This document shows, piece by piece, positions 55,820-64,000 of a stretch of 64,000 bases of DNA. The translations under genes and the position numbers were made by a program. Positions within the stretch are counted from its first letter, which is position 1; every line of letters begins with the position of its first letter. The notes under the pieces were generated by a model, which was not told where the DNA came from, made no database searches, and saw only the letters and a list, made by a program, of their open reading frames with translations. Origin of the DNA: GCA-1730015 sp964583825 (lineage in GTDB: Bacteria > Pseudomonadota > Gammaproteobacteria > Granulosicoccales > Granulosicoccaceae); assembly GCA_964583825.1 (NCBI GenBank), contig CAZOXM010000008.1:1-64000 (forward strand), given 5' to 3'.

Positions 55820-56269
55820 TCAAGGGGACTGGTTCCGGATTATTCCCGAGAGCTGTTCTTTGAACGATTTCTGCGGTACCGTGCTTTCATCAATCACCGG
55901 GCGTTCGAAGGTCTCCAGTTTTACAATACCTGCCGGCCCGACTCCGAGTAGCATCTGTGTTTCACCGGCTTGTACAATCAGCAGCTTTTCGCGACTTCCA
56001 ATAGAAGTACCGGCCAGCACTCGGATTTGACCACTGGAGAATTGTCCCGTGGCCCCATAGTTTCTGAGCAGTTTCGAGAGCAGAAAAATCACCACCAACA
56101 CCAGACACAGCGCAACAACGGTTTTAACCAGATAAGTGGCGCTTAGACCTGCCGTGGCGGGATTCGTCGTAGTTGCAGTTGCACTACCTGCCAGAAATAA
56201 CAGACAAAGAGAAAGCAACTGGCAACGGGGCTTAAAAACAGGTGGTTTTAGCTGTAGTGGAATATGCAC
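55820..56269 (-). CDS. fliO: FliO export accessory protein
   Basis: A 149-residue protein. A signal-like segment (LLSLCLLFLAGSATA) and a membrane helix at about 46-65 (YLVKTVVALCLVLVVIFLLS) precede a cytoplasmic part with GQIRVLAGTSIGSREKLLIV and MLLGVGPAGIVKLE. It helps FliP assembly. GTG start at 56269, 9 bp after fliN. Confidence 0.9.
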   Translation of the reverse strand: MHIPLQLKPPVFKPRCQLLSLCLLFLAGSATATTTNPATAGLSATYLVKTVVALCLVLVVIFLLSKLLRNYGATGQFSSGQIRVLAGTSIGSREKLLIVQAGETQMLLGVGPAGIVKLETFERPVIDESTVPQKSFKEQLSGIIRNQSP

Positions 56270-56278
56270 AGAGTGTAA

Positions 56279-56623
56279 TCAACTGATATTTTTCAGTCGC
56301 TCCTGCTTACTTACCACATCCGTCAGCCTGATGCCGAACTTCCCGTCCATCACGACTGCCTCGCCATGCGCCACCAGCGTTCCGTTAACCAGCACATCCA
56401 GCGGTTCGTCGACCATTTTTTGCAAGTCCACCACGGAACCACTCGAGAGTTCCAGAAGGTCTGCGATGCGCATACGTGTACGCCCTATCTCCATGGACAG
56501 TGTCACTGGTATCTCCAGTACGAGCCCCAGGTTGTTTCCGGCGTTGATCGAATTATCGTTGGCAGACTCCCGGGACTTTTCTACCGAGTCCGGGCTATCC
56601 TGTTGTTGTGCAGTCTCACTCAT
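56279..56623 (-). CDS. fliN: FliN C-ring switch protein
   Basis: A 114-residue switch-complex protein. A variable acidic N terminus is followed by the SpoA domain: VLEIPVTLSMEIGRTRMRIA, LLELSSGSVVDLQKMVDEPL and LVNGTLVAHGEAVVMDGKFG, ending IRLTDVVSKQERL. The open frame reaches 56701, but ATG 56623 overlaps the fliM stop by 8 bp and fits the usual length. Confidence 0.95.
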   Translation of the reverse strand: MSETAQQQDSPDSVEKSRESANDNSINAGNNLGLVLEIPVTLSMEIGRTRMRIADLLELSSGSVVDLQKMVDEPLDVLVNGTLVAHGEAVVMDGKFGIRLTDVVSKQERLKNIS

Positions 56624-57719
56624 GACGGACGTCTCCTTCGATAGACCAATGTAATATGCTGGCTGATACAAAGCCGTTAGAAGCGCCGATTGAAGCGTCA
56701 AAGACCGGCGTGTTGTCTACTGTAAAGGTGGTCGACCCCACCTCTCCAAGCGGTATGAAGTCACCTTTCTGCATCCGCAGTAACTGAGATACCGTTACTT
56801 CCGTTTCTGCCAGCTGCCCCTGCAGCTCTACGGTGCAGGCAGCGATGTGCTCATGCAGCTTCACACTGAAATGTGTGCCTTCCGATGCTGCCTGACCAGA
56901 ATCGTCGGGTGGAAAAGCAGCGAGCGCTTCCACTGCAGACCACGGGTACACGATCGAAAATTGCTGTGTGCTTTCCTTTCCAGTCACTGCGTACTCCTGC
57001 ACTGCAACAACACTGTTTTCAACACTGACAGCAGAGAGTTCCTCTGTGCTGAGTGGTGTTTCTTCGCTATTGCTAATAGTGAAGTAGTCGCTGCAAACCT
57101 GAGACAACGACTCGATGATACGATGCCGCAGCCGCGCTGAAAATCGCGTTTCAGTCGCAGATAGCGCCCGCTCACCGCCGCCTTCTGCCTTTGGAGAAGC
57201 ACCGCCAAAAAACTGATCCACCAGACTCAGAATTAGCCCGCGCTCACATACGACGAGCAGATCCAGACCGAATGGAGAAATATCACTCCTGAAGACACAG
57301 GCGTCCTTTTCGATACCGCTGATAAACTCGGTCTTCTTGCAATAGCTCGCATTCGCCAACTCAACAGAGGCATCTACGTGAAGCTCTGTAGAAAGCGCGC
57401 CCGCAACCACATGGGCAATTCTCTTTCCGCAAAACTTAAACTGAGGAAGTGGGTCGCCAAGTCGATGCTGAGGATGATTAAAGTCATACACGACCACGCC
57501 CGATTCATCAGACTCGTCATCACTGCGTTCTTCTGACCCGGCAACCGCCTCACTATCAGCCGGTTGTTCGTCCTCACCGTCCACGCTGGCAGCGCCTTCC
57601 TCTTGATCGGGCTGCTGCCCGTCCTCTTGCCCCTCTGTTGCGCCCTCTGCTGCGGCTTGCTCATCCGCCCCAGGCGAATCAGCATTGTCATCTTCCGGCG
57701 ATTCTGATTCTTCGTTCAA
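56616..57719 (-). CDS. fliM: FliM C-ring switch protein without CheY-binding N terminus
   Basis: A 367-residue middle protein of the rotor switch, starting at TTG 57719, 15 bp after fliL. From about residue 78 (YDFNHPQHRLGD) it aligns with the CheC-like middle domain (LILSLVDQFFGGASP) and the C-terminal SpoA domain (LLRMQKGDFIPLG). The first 73 residues are a low-complexity Asp/Glu/Ser/Ala tail with almost no basic residue. The LSQxEIDALL motif, which binds phospho-CheY in other FliMs, is absent. No upstream in-frame start would restore it; the upstream frame is fliL. Confidence 0.9.
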   Translation of the reverse strand: MNEESESPEDDNADSPGADEQAAAEGATEGQEDGQQPDQEEGAASVDGEDEQPADSEAVAGSEERSDDESDESGVVVYDFNHPQHRLGDPLPQFKFCGKRIAHVVAGALSTELHVDASVELANASYCKKTEFISGIEKDACVFRSDISPFGLDLLVVCERGLILSLVDQFFGGASPKAEGGGERALSATETRFSARLRHRIIESLSQVCSDYFTISNSEETPLSTEELSAVSVENSVVAVQEYAVTGKESTQQFSIVYPWSAVEALAAFPPDDSGQAASEGTHFSVKLHEHIAACTVELQGQLAETEVTVSQLLRMQKGDFIPLGEVGSTTFTVDNTPVFDASIGASNGFVSASILHWSIEGDVRHE

Positions 57720-57733
57720 CTTTCTTGCTTCCG

Positions 57734-58189
57734 CTATTGCATGACAAAACGGGTAAAAAACAAGTTGGATATCTCGCCTTCCGGGTAGTGTTCCTGCAGT
57801 ACCGCAGTGACTGCTTCAGAAGCCATGGTTCTTAGGCCGGCCTTCCCTTCGTCTGTGTAGAGATGCTCCTGTGCCTGACTACTGAACAGCATCAACAGGT
57901 CGTTGCGTAGTTGCGGGAGGTTACTCTCAAGGACTTCCGTCACGCGCTCGTCAAGTGACGCCACACTGACATCGACCATAAGGAATTGCATTCCGAGCTG
58001 TTGTCCAAAATTAACAATGAATTCCGGCTTCACATCAAAGTAAAATACTTCCGGTGGTGGCGGAGGTGCTGCAGCTGCGGCTATCTCCGGTTCTACCGCT
58101 GCGCCCTTGCTACTGAAATAAAGAAATCCGAAGGTACCCGAAGTACCCAATAACAAAACACCGACACCGATAATGATAAATTTATTCAT
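57734..58189 (-). CDS. fliL: FliL stator-associated membrane protein
   Basis: A 151-residue single-pass protein (IIIGVGVLLLGTSGTFGFLY near the N terminus). A Pro-rich stretch (PPPPPEVFYFDVKPEFIVNF) leads to the stomatin-like periplasmic domain, ending EGEISNLFFTRFVMQ. It stabilises stator units. First gene after a 454-bp gap in the operon, probably with its own promoter. Confidence 0.93.
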   Translation of the reverse strand: MNKFIIIGVGVLLLGTSGTFGFLYFSSKGAAVEPEIAAAAAPPPPPEVFYFDVKPEFIVNFGQQLGMQFLMVDVSVASLDERVTEVLESNLPQLRNDLLMLFSSQAQEHLYTDEGKAGLRTMASEAVTAVLQEHYPEGEISNLFFTRFVMQ

Positions 58190-58643
58190 CCTTACAATCC
58201 CTGGTTAAGGCCATGAACAACAGAAAAGTGATCTTTAATCTGTTTAGGAATATTTTGCTTTTTTGAGGAGCAAGTAACACACCTAGTGTGTGCTATTTCC
58301 TGTTTTTTTAACGACAGAATTCAATGAGGGAGGGCTTGCGTGCGCTTGTTATAAACGCAAGTAATAACCATACAGACAAAGGTGATTTCACTTCATGGAT
58401 ACGGGGCTATCTTCGCCCCCGTCACAGGCATTTTTACTGCGATGGCAGCCAGTTTCGGCAAAGCTACATACCCTGATGTCGGTATTATTGACCGGCTGTT
58501 AAAACTCGCCAGGGGTCGTTACCCTGGTGTCAATTGATCATCAGGTTTTTGGCGATTGTTTTCAGCGCGTAAGCACTGACTATGGGCGAGCACATCACTG
58601 CGCAAACAGACCAGTGTTTTTTTTAAAACAGTACGTGTTTGTG
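58190..58643. other. Structured non-coding gap between fliK and fliL
   Basis: 454 bp with no ORF inside an otherwise tight operon. It holds several short stems: ACACAC-CTA-GTGTGT (58277-58291), CTTGCGT/ACGCAAG (58335-58361), GGGGC/GCCCC (58403-58419) and CCAGGG/CCCTGG (58509-58527). A weak plus-strand hairpin with eight T (CACTG/CAGTG, 58596-58624) faces fliK. It may carry an RNA or a terminator-promoter unit. Confidence 0.45.
58269..58285 (-). promoter_or_regulatory. Possible sigma-54 promoter for fliL
   Basis: On the minus strand AGGTGT, 5 bases, TTGCT: the -24 GG and -12 GC are 10 bases apart and the -12 box TTGCT fits consensus. The -24 box deviates from TGGCAC. It lies about 80 bp upstream of the fliL ATG. 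Confidence 0.4.
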
Positions 58644-60107
58644 TCAGGCAAACAGGTCTACGATATTTCTACTCGAACTGGATACGTTAACAGGCTGATC
58701 AGGTAAGGACTGCGACAGGATACCGTCTGCATCAGGCAATTTTCCACCAGCTCCGGGTTCGTAAGCGGCGCTATCCGCAGGAGAATCCTGTGCAGCACCA
58801 CTTCCGAGATCGATCGACACACCACTGAAACCCTCCGCTTCAAGATGCTCTCGAAGCCTGGGTATAGTTGCTTCGATCGTTTCTCTAGTCGCGGGCTGAA
58901 CGGCGACAATCTGCACCTGCAACTGATCTGCCCTCATGTCAATATTAATGCGCATTGACCCAAGCTCAGCCGGGTGAAGGCTGACTGTTGCACTGTTCAC
59001 CCCCTGGCTTAACATCATTTTAATGGCATTACCTGCAGATTGGGTCGGCGCGCTAAAAGCAGGTGCTTTCAGGTTAGAAATATCCACACCGGAAAAACTG
59101 CGCGATGGTGCCACGGACTCGGTGATCGAAGGTGTCAGAAGAGCAGACGTTTCCGCACTCACATTGCTGCCACCCGGTAAATTCAGCGGCGGTTCAACAC
59201 GCTCCTGTCGAAGCAGAGCATCCCTGGCAACCGCCGGAACAGCAACCGGCAACTCAACCCTGGCTTCAATGGCCTGGGTCTTTACCGGTTTACCTTCCGC
59301 GCCAGTCAGGTCTTGATCACTACTGGCATTTACCGGCGTTACCTGTATTCTGCCATTGGCTTCTGCGTTCACTGGCTGGATCTGGCGTTGCAGAACAGGT
59401 AGCAAAGGCGTGTTCGCCTGTTCACCTGAGACTTGTCCGTCGGCCGCCTGCACGACCGCAGCACCGCGGATCAACAATTCTGAACTCGTCCGGGGTGCCT
59501 CGGAAGCCAGGCCACGTGCGTTGGTTACTGCCTCTAGTGCGGTGAGTGCAGGACCTGAAGCAGTTGAATCAGGCAGCAGGCCCGGTTTGTTTTGGACAGA
59601 CCCGGTTACCGATCTGTCCTGTACCACTTGCAGCGGCAACATGACGTCATCAACGCCTGCAGACCGCTGCCCCGTGACTGCCACTCCGGTCACGCTCTGA
59701 CCGATGGTGTCCACCGGTACCGGTATAGCATTTTCGGAGGCTAGTGCTCCCACGACGGGTGTATTCGCGAGAGGCTCATTCGATACTGACGGGGGCGCGA
59801 GTTCAGCAGTTACTTTCCCCACTCCATCAATAACGTTTACCGGATTCGCGTCAGCGTCAGTTTCATCGGTGGCTACGATTCCCGTTGAAACAGGTTCTGC
59901 AGTGGCATTTTCGTCGGACTCAGTCTCCGTTCCGACAGGCCCTTCAGTGTCGGCACCTTTCGACTTTTCATCGAGAACCGACTTAAATCCGATAAGTGAT
60001 TTTGATTCCACTTCGGAATTCAGGCCTTCCGGCGCCTCTGCAGTCAAACCCTGCGCAACTGCCTGTTGATTGTTTTTGATCTGAGGCACTGTATCTAAGG
60101 CGTTCAT
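58644..60107 (-). CDS. fliK: FliK hook-length control protein
   Basis: A 487-residue secreted ruler. The long N-terminal and central part is low in complexity and Ala/Val/Thr/Pro rich, as usual. The conserved C-terminal domain (about 360-440) carries VSLHPAELGSMRINIDM, LQVQIVAVQPATRETIEATI and LREHLEAEGFSGVSIDLGS. It ends hook growth through FlhB. Between fliJ and fliL, the usual order. Confidence 0.93.
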   Translation of the reverse strand: MNALDTVPQIKNNQQAVAQGLTAEAPEGLNSEVESKSLIGFKSVLDEKSKGADTEGPVGTETESDENATAEPVSTGIVATDETDADANPVNVIDGVGKVTAELAPPSVSNEPLANTPVVGALASENAIPVPVDTIGQSVTGVAVTGQRSAGVDDVMLPLQVVQDRSVTGSVQNKPGLLPDSTASGPALTALEAVTNARGLASEAPRTSSELLIRGAAVVQAADGQVSGEQANTPLLPVLQRQIQPVNAEANGRIQVTPVNASSDQDLTGAEGKPVKTQAIEARVELPVAVPAVARDALLRQERVEPPLNLPGGSNVSAETSALLTPSITESVAPSRSFSGVDISNLKAPAFSAPTQSAGNAIKMMLSQGVNSATVSLHPAELGSMRINIDMRADQLQVQIVAVQPATRETIEATIPRLREHLEAEGFSGVSIDLGSGAAQDSPADSAAYEPGAGGKLPDADGILSQSLPDQPVNVSSSSRNIVDLFA

Positions 60108-60193
60108 GATCGCATCCCCCTGCGTTTGCCGACGATGCGTACGAACCCCTGAACTTCGTAACGTTCCATGTTACTTGATCCTTGAGAAATCCA

Positions 60194-60595
60194 TTACTCG
60201 ACAGAATTCCTGCAACGAACCTGCCAATAGGTCAGTAAATCATCGGATTCCGTGTTCAACTTTTTGCCACTTTTTTTAACCAGTAGTTCTACCGCTTTTC
60301 GACGTGATTTTGCTGTCGCCCAATTTTGTTTTTCTTCCTCCACCTGCTGTAATCCTGCAGTAACGCGCTGGTCCGTTTCTTCGATACTGGCATCCAGCCG
60401 GCGTACAAACGATCTGGCGTTGTCGAGCAGAAGCGGCACTCTGGTATCGAGGTTCTGATACTCAGACCGATACTGCTTCAGTTGTTCTGCCTGCAAACGA
60501 AGAGATTCAGTTTTTCTGATCGCGCTACCTGCTTTAATGGCACACTTATCTTCAAGTAATTTAAAAACCGGAATCAGGCGGGAAAGATTCTTCAA
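60194..60595 (-). CDS. fliJ: FliJ export chaperone
   Basis: A 133-residue coiled-coil stalk of the export ATPase (SLRLQAEQLKQYRSEYQNL and ETDQRVTAGLQQVEEEKQNW). Apparent start is TTG at 60595, as no nearby ATG exists. It is 44 bp after fliI. Identification is by helix pattern, size and order. Confidence 0.85.
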   Translation of the reverse strand: MKNLSRLIPVFKLLEDKCAIKAGSAIRKTESLRLQAEQLKQYRSEYQNLDTRVPLLLDNARSFVRRLDASIEETDQRVTAGLQQVEEEKQNWATAKSRRKAVELLVKKSGKKLNTESDDLLTYWQVRCRNSVE

Positions 60596-60639
60596 TGGGT
60601 TGACCTCTTGTATCGTTAGCGCACCTGCGTCGCGCCTGA

Positions 60640-62034
60640 TTATTCAGTTGTCAACGCAGACTGCAGCGGCTGGCGGTTGGCTACCGGCACTGTTGCTGTT
60701 GAGAACAATTCAAATAGTGCGTGTTTACACTGACTAAAAGTGATGGTTTCATCCTCTGTCTGGGTTAGCAGGCTTATCATGGCTGGCAGCAAATCCACCG
60801 CACGGTCCAGATCCGGGTTATCGCCTCTTTGGTACATACCCAGGGAAAGCAAATCCTTGTTGCGCTGATAACAGGCATACAGATGAACAAATACACGAAC
60901 CGCCTGACGATGGTTTTCATCCGTGACGGCATCTCTGAGCCGACTGGTTGATGCAAGCACATCCACGGCGGGGTAGTGGCCGGATTGCGCCAACTCTCTG
61001 GACAAAACAATATGTCCATCCAGAATCGACTTCGCTGCCTCCGCCAGTGGGTCTACCTTGTCTTCTGATTCCATTAAAATGGTGTAGATTGCCGTCACCG
61101 AGCCCGTGTCGGTACAACCTCCACGTTCAAGTAACACCGGGAGGTCGGTAAATACGGATGCCGGATACCCGCCTGAAACCGGAAACTCCCCGGCGGCAAG
61201 CGCAAGCTCACGACCGGCGTGCGCATACCGCGTAAGCGAATCAAAAAGTAATAAAACATGATGCCCCCGATCTCTGAAATAGTCCGCCAGGGCTGCAGCG
61301 TATCGAGCCCCCGTCATTCTTCTCAGCGGGGTGTGGTCGGCCGGTATCGCTATCACTACTGCGCTTTCAATACCTTTCGGGCCGAGCGTCTGATGGATAA
61401 ATTCCTGCACTTCCCTGCCGCGTTCACCCAACAGGCAGACGATGGTTATGTCGGCCTCTGTGTTGCGCGCCATCATCCCCAGCAGCACACTCTTACCGAC
61501 ACCACTTGCAGCGAAAAGACCGAGTCGCTGCCCGCGACCAATCGTAAGCAGTGCATTAATTGCACGCACGCCCACGTCGAGCGGTTTGTTAATCGCAGTG
61601 CGCCGCAACGGATTGACCGGCAGGGGCTCGAGTTCGCCCGGCATCACGTTGGTTAACGGACCGGCGTTGTCGATGGGCACACCACAGCTGTCAACCACTC
61701 GACCAAGCAGCCCATAGCCGATCGGTGCCTTGTGCTCCTGACCGGTTGGTGTTACCCGTGCACCGGGAAGCAAATCCGACCGGTCCATGAGCACCAGACT
61801 GGTCGTCTCCCCACTGAAACCCACCACACTGGCATCGACTTCCCTTCCATCGGCCGTCGCTACTTTACAAATTTCACCGAGACGGGTCACACAACCGACA
61901 GCCTCAAGCAGCAGGCCGTTATTACGTGAAATTTTCCCACTGACGGCCACTCGTGCCGGTCGCAGTTGCGCCCGACTGGCGGCAAGCCGGTCAACACAGT
62001 ACTGTGCGAGTTCCGCGTTATTGTGGATCGACAT
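60640..62034 (-). CDS. fliI: FliI flagellar export ATPase
   Basis: A 464-residue F1-beta-like ATPase. Walker A is GLFAASGVGKSVLLG; Walker B lies in HVLLLFDSLTRYAHAGRE. VCLLGERGREVQEF and VSGGYPASVFTDLPVLLERG are typical. The open frame extends to 62124, but ATG 62034 (MSIHNNAELAQY) lies in the 17-bp overlap with fliH and gives the usual length. Confidence 0.96.
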   Translation of the reverse strand: MSIHNNAELAQYCVDRLAASRAQLRPARVAVSGKISRNNGLLLEAVGCVTRLGEICKVATADGREVDASVVGFSGETTSLVLMDRSDLLPGARVTPTGQEHKAPIGYGLLGRVVDSCGVPIDNAGPLTNVMPGELEPLPVNPLRRTAINKPLDVGVRAINALLTIGRGQRLGLFAASGVGKSVLLGMMARNTEADITIVCLLGERGREVQEFIHQTLGPKGIESAVVIAIPADHTPLRRMTGARYAAALADYFRDRGHHVLLLFDSLTRYAHAGRELALAAGEFPVSGGYPASVFTDLPVLLERGGCTDTGSVTAIYTILMESEDKVDPLAEAAKSILDGHIVLSRELAQSGHYPAVDVLASTSRLRDAVTDENHRQAVRVFVHLYACYQRNKDLLSLGMYQRGDNPDLDRAVDLLPAMISLLTQTEDETITFSQCKHALFELFSTATVPVANRQPLQSALTTE

Positions 62035-62701
62035 CGATATCCAGCTGCTGAAGAACGGTCTGCAGCATCGCGTTAATGCCACCATGAATGTCACTGTTAT
62101 CCTGCGATACCGTAAACGAACCACGATCTATCGCACTGTCCTCCACCCACTGAATCTGATACCCGGACAAATGCTCCGGTGCATGCGCTTTCAACAGGGA
62201 GAGATCATCCGGATGGGCGGTAACCGCTACTGGCTTGTCCGCACGGGGCAGCTGAGCCAGTGCATTGGATACCAGTTCGGTGATTTGCTCGGGCTCGTGC
62301 CGCATTGCCTGCGCCAACACTGAGCGAGCAATTTCAACCGAAAGCGCAACCAACTCTCTGGCAACATCATCACCCAGTCCGTTAACCGGATTTTCAAGCA
62401 CCTGGATAAGGTACCCAAGTTGCTGCTGGCTTTCGGCATATTGTGCTTTCGCCGTCGCAACACCATCCTTATAGCCGGACTCAAAGGCCGCCTCGGTTGC
62501 GGAATTCGAAACTCCGGTAGAATTCGGTTCTGACGGCTGCGCTAACTGACCCTGGCCTCTCTCCGCTGTTCGGGTTCTGGCCTCTTCAAGGCTAACGACC
62601 GACGCTCTGGCAGAACGCATATCCGGTATAGACCATTTTTCGAATGTACCGGTTGTTTTACTGTTTGCGGGTATTATTCTGGCGCGGGTTAACCTGGCCA
62701 T
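62018..62701 (-). CDS. fliH: FliH export ATPase regulator
   Basis: A 227-residue peripheral stalk protein. N-terminal basic variable region, the FESGYKDGVATAKAQYAESQ stretch resembling the V/F-type ATPase E/b subunits, and a C-terminal domain ending with LLQQLDIDVDPQ-like residues. A GTG at 62707 also opens the frame, but ATG 62701 has GGGGA nine bases upstream. Overlaps fliI by 17 bp. Confidence 0.92.
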   Translation of the reverse strand: MARLTRARIIPANSKTTGTFEKWSIPDMRSARASVVSLEEARTRTAERGQGQLAQPSEPNSTGVSNSATEAAFESGYKDGVATAKAQYAESQQQLGYLIQVLENPVNGLGDDVARELVALSVEIARSVLAQAMRHEPEQITELVSNALAQLPRADKPVAVTAHPDDLSLLKAHAPEHLSGYQIQWVEDSAIDRGSFTVSQDNSDIHGGINAMLQTVLQQLDIDVDPQ

Positions 62702-62734
62702 TAGCACTATTCCCCGATTTAAAATCTAACTGAG

Positions 62735-63769
62735 TTAAACATAGTCATCGCCAGCACCTGCCAGAACCAGTCGGCCGTCTTCTGCCATTTTTGTCGCCAC
62801 GGTTAACACTTCACGCTGCGCATCTTCCACTTCAGACAGTTTTACAGGTCCGCTGATTTCTAAATCATCCTTTAACAAAGTGGCTGCGTTTTTCGACATA
62901 TTTTTGAATATCTTTTCTTTCATCTCATCACTGGCACCCTTTAATGCCAGTAATAAAATATCGTTTGTGACTTCCCGCAACAATCCCTGCATACCCCGGT
63001 CATCAGCTGCCATCAAACCGTCGAACACAAACATTTTCTCTTTTATTTTCCCCGCCATACCGGGCTTGAGTTGTTCAATTTCTTCAAGCACCCGCTCTTC
63101 TATCGTGCCGGGCACGACATTCAGTATCTCTGCACCTACCATTAACCCGCCCACGTCAGTGACGAGGTTGCCCGGGTCCTGATTAAAACTATGTGTGATG
63201 ATCTCGTCGAGTTCCTTTAGTGCCTCAGGGTGCAGGCTATCGAGTTCAACGACACGCAACACCACATCGGCTCTAATTTCCTCCGGCAACAACTGCAGCA
63301 CCTCACCTGCATGCGAACGCTGCAGGCAGCTGAGCACTGCGGCGATTACCTGCGGGTGTTCATTCGCCACAATTTTTGCGATTCCTTTCGCCGGCATCCA
63401 CTTGAGTGACTCCACACCCACCGGTTTATTATGCTGGTCGAGCCTGGAGAGCACGCTACCCGCCTTTTCACGGCCCAGCGCGCGTACGAGCAGTTGCTGA
63501 AAGAATGGACCACCGCCCACACCAAGTGAGGACTGATCCTGAACGTCTTCTGCAAACTTCTCCAGCGTACCGGCAATAGCAGTCTGTGATATCGGTGGCA
63601 TCGCATTAATCGCCTCACCAATGCTCTGCACCTCCTCAGGCTCAATATATTGCAATACCTGCTCAGCATCCTGCTCGCCGAGCGCCACTAACAGTATCGC
63701 CGCAAGACCCGGTCCCGGCGCCTTGAATTCAGCACCCGATCCATTGTCGGCTGCCGCCGCATCAGCCAT
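62735..63769 (-). CDS. fliG: FliG rotor switch protein
   Basis: A 344-residue torque-generating rotor protein. Middle-domain EHPQVIAAVLSCLQ (the EHPQ-type motif) and C-terminal charged helix residues in DDRGMQGLLREVTNDILLLA, followed by GPVKLSEVEDAQREVL and the family tail LVLAGAGDDYV. N-terminal extension of about 15 residues is Ala-rich. It overlaps the fliF end by 8 bp. Confidence 0.97.
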   Translation of the reverse strand: MADAAAADNGSGAEFKAPGPGLAAILLVALGEQDAEQVLQYIEPEEVQSIGEAINAMPPISQTAIAGTLEKFAEDVQDQSSLGVGGGPFFQQLLVRALGREKAGSVLSRLDQHNKPVGVESLKWMPAKGIAKIVANEHPQVIAAVLSCLQRSHAGEVLQLLPEEIRADVVLRVVELDSLHPEALKELDEIITHSFNQDPGNLVTDVGGLMVGAEILNVVPGTIEERVLEEIEQLKPGMAGKIKEKMFVFDGLMAADDRGMQGLLREVTNDILLLALKGASDEMKEKIFKNMSKNAATLLKDDLEISGPVKLSEVEDAQREVLTVATKMAEDGRLVLAGAGDDYV

Positions 63770-64000
63770 CTTTTTCCTGCTCCATTGCTACCCAGTCCTT
63801 CACCACTTTCGCCACTCGTTTCGGATCTTCCCGCGCCATGTTTCGAGCCATCAGCAGAATGTCGCCATGACTTTCTTCCACCACGCTGTTGGCACGATCC
63901 ACTCCCTGATTCGAAAGCGTAAGCGTGTCTTTACCAAGCGCGCCGGGGAGCGCTGCAACTGCTCCGCCCCCGCCTTCCGGGTCCGTGGTACCGGCGATCT
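63762..64000 (-). CDS. fliF: FliF MS-ring protein (3' end only)
   Basis: The window ends inside this gene, and only about 79 C-terminal residues are present. The C terminus reads VEESHGDILLMARNMARED then PKRVAKVVKDWVAMEQEKDG, which matches the FliG-binding tail of FliF (RxxPxxVAxVVxxWV). The stop overlaps the fliG ATG by 8 bp. The gene continues upstream beyond position 64000. Confidence 0.93.
   Translation of the reverse strand, partial: IAGTTDPEGGGGAVAALPGALGKDTLTLSNQGVDRANSVVEESHGDILLMARNMAREDPKRVAKVVKDWVAMEQEKDG

Overview
The window is a single flagellar, chemotaxis and flagellin-glycosylation region of a polarly flagellated gammaproteobacterium, probably marine. This rests on a FlhF-type polar-placement gene, PomAB-type (sodium-type) stator proteins, CheV adaptors, FlgJ with a muramidase domain, DUF115/Maf proteins and a pseudaminic-acid-type sugar pathway beside the flagellins. 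The genus cannot be named from the sequence alone. No mobile element, CRISPR array, tRNA or rRNA was seen. The only assembly defect is a 100-base N run inside cheA.

Layout. (1) 107-5161, minus strand: cheA, cheW, a Lys-rich STAS protein, cheD and cheB, probably read from a FliA (sigma-28) promoter at 5497-5522. (2) 5789-17723, plus strand: cheR, a cheY-like gene, a CheX-like phosphatase candidate, two large MCP receptors, a second cheW, two tandem cheV genes and a CBS-GGDEF diguanylate cyclase. (3) 17769-25694: flgN and flgA on the minus strand, divergent from flgB-C-D-E-G-H-I-J. flgF and flgM are absent from their usual places. (4) 25795-32370, minus strand: pseI, a PseH-like acetyltransferase, an SpsF/PseF-like cytidylyltransferase, pseC, pseB, a small unknown gene and a Maf/DUF115 gene. 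(5) 32690-41122, plus strand: flgK, flgL and four short flagellin genes, each ending near a hairpin terminator and three sharing a conserved structured leader. (6) 41265-48804: a second GNAT gene (minus strand), then fliD, fliS, a fliT-like gene, pomA, pomB, a PilZ-like gene and a second Maf/DUF115 gene. (7) 48852-64000, minus strand: fliF (3' end only), fliG-H-I-J-K-L-M-N-O-P-Q-R, flhB, flhA, flhF and a DUF2802 gene.

How it works together: groups 3, 5, 6 and 7 give most of the basal body, export gate, hook, filament and stator. Group 4 and the two Maf genes are expected to make and attach a nonulosonic acid to flagellin. Groups 1 and 2 give the chemosensory array and its adaptation enzymes.

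The most interesting departures from the textbook set are as follows. Flagellins 2-4 carry a conserved double hairpin in the leader with the Shine-Dalgarno in an ANGGAN hexaloop, which is the shape of a CsrA/RsmA site. FliM has lost the N-terminal CheY-binding motif and carries an acidic tail instead. CheB lacks its receiver domain. flgF is missing. FlhF has degenerate GTPase motifs. CheA contains a 9-bp tandem repeat that broke the assembly.
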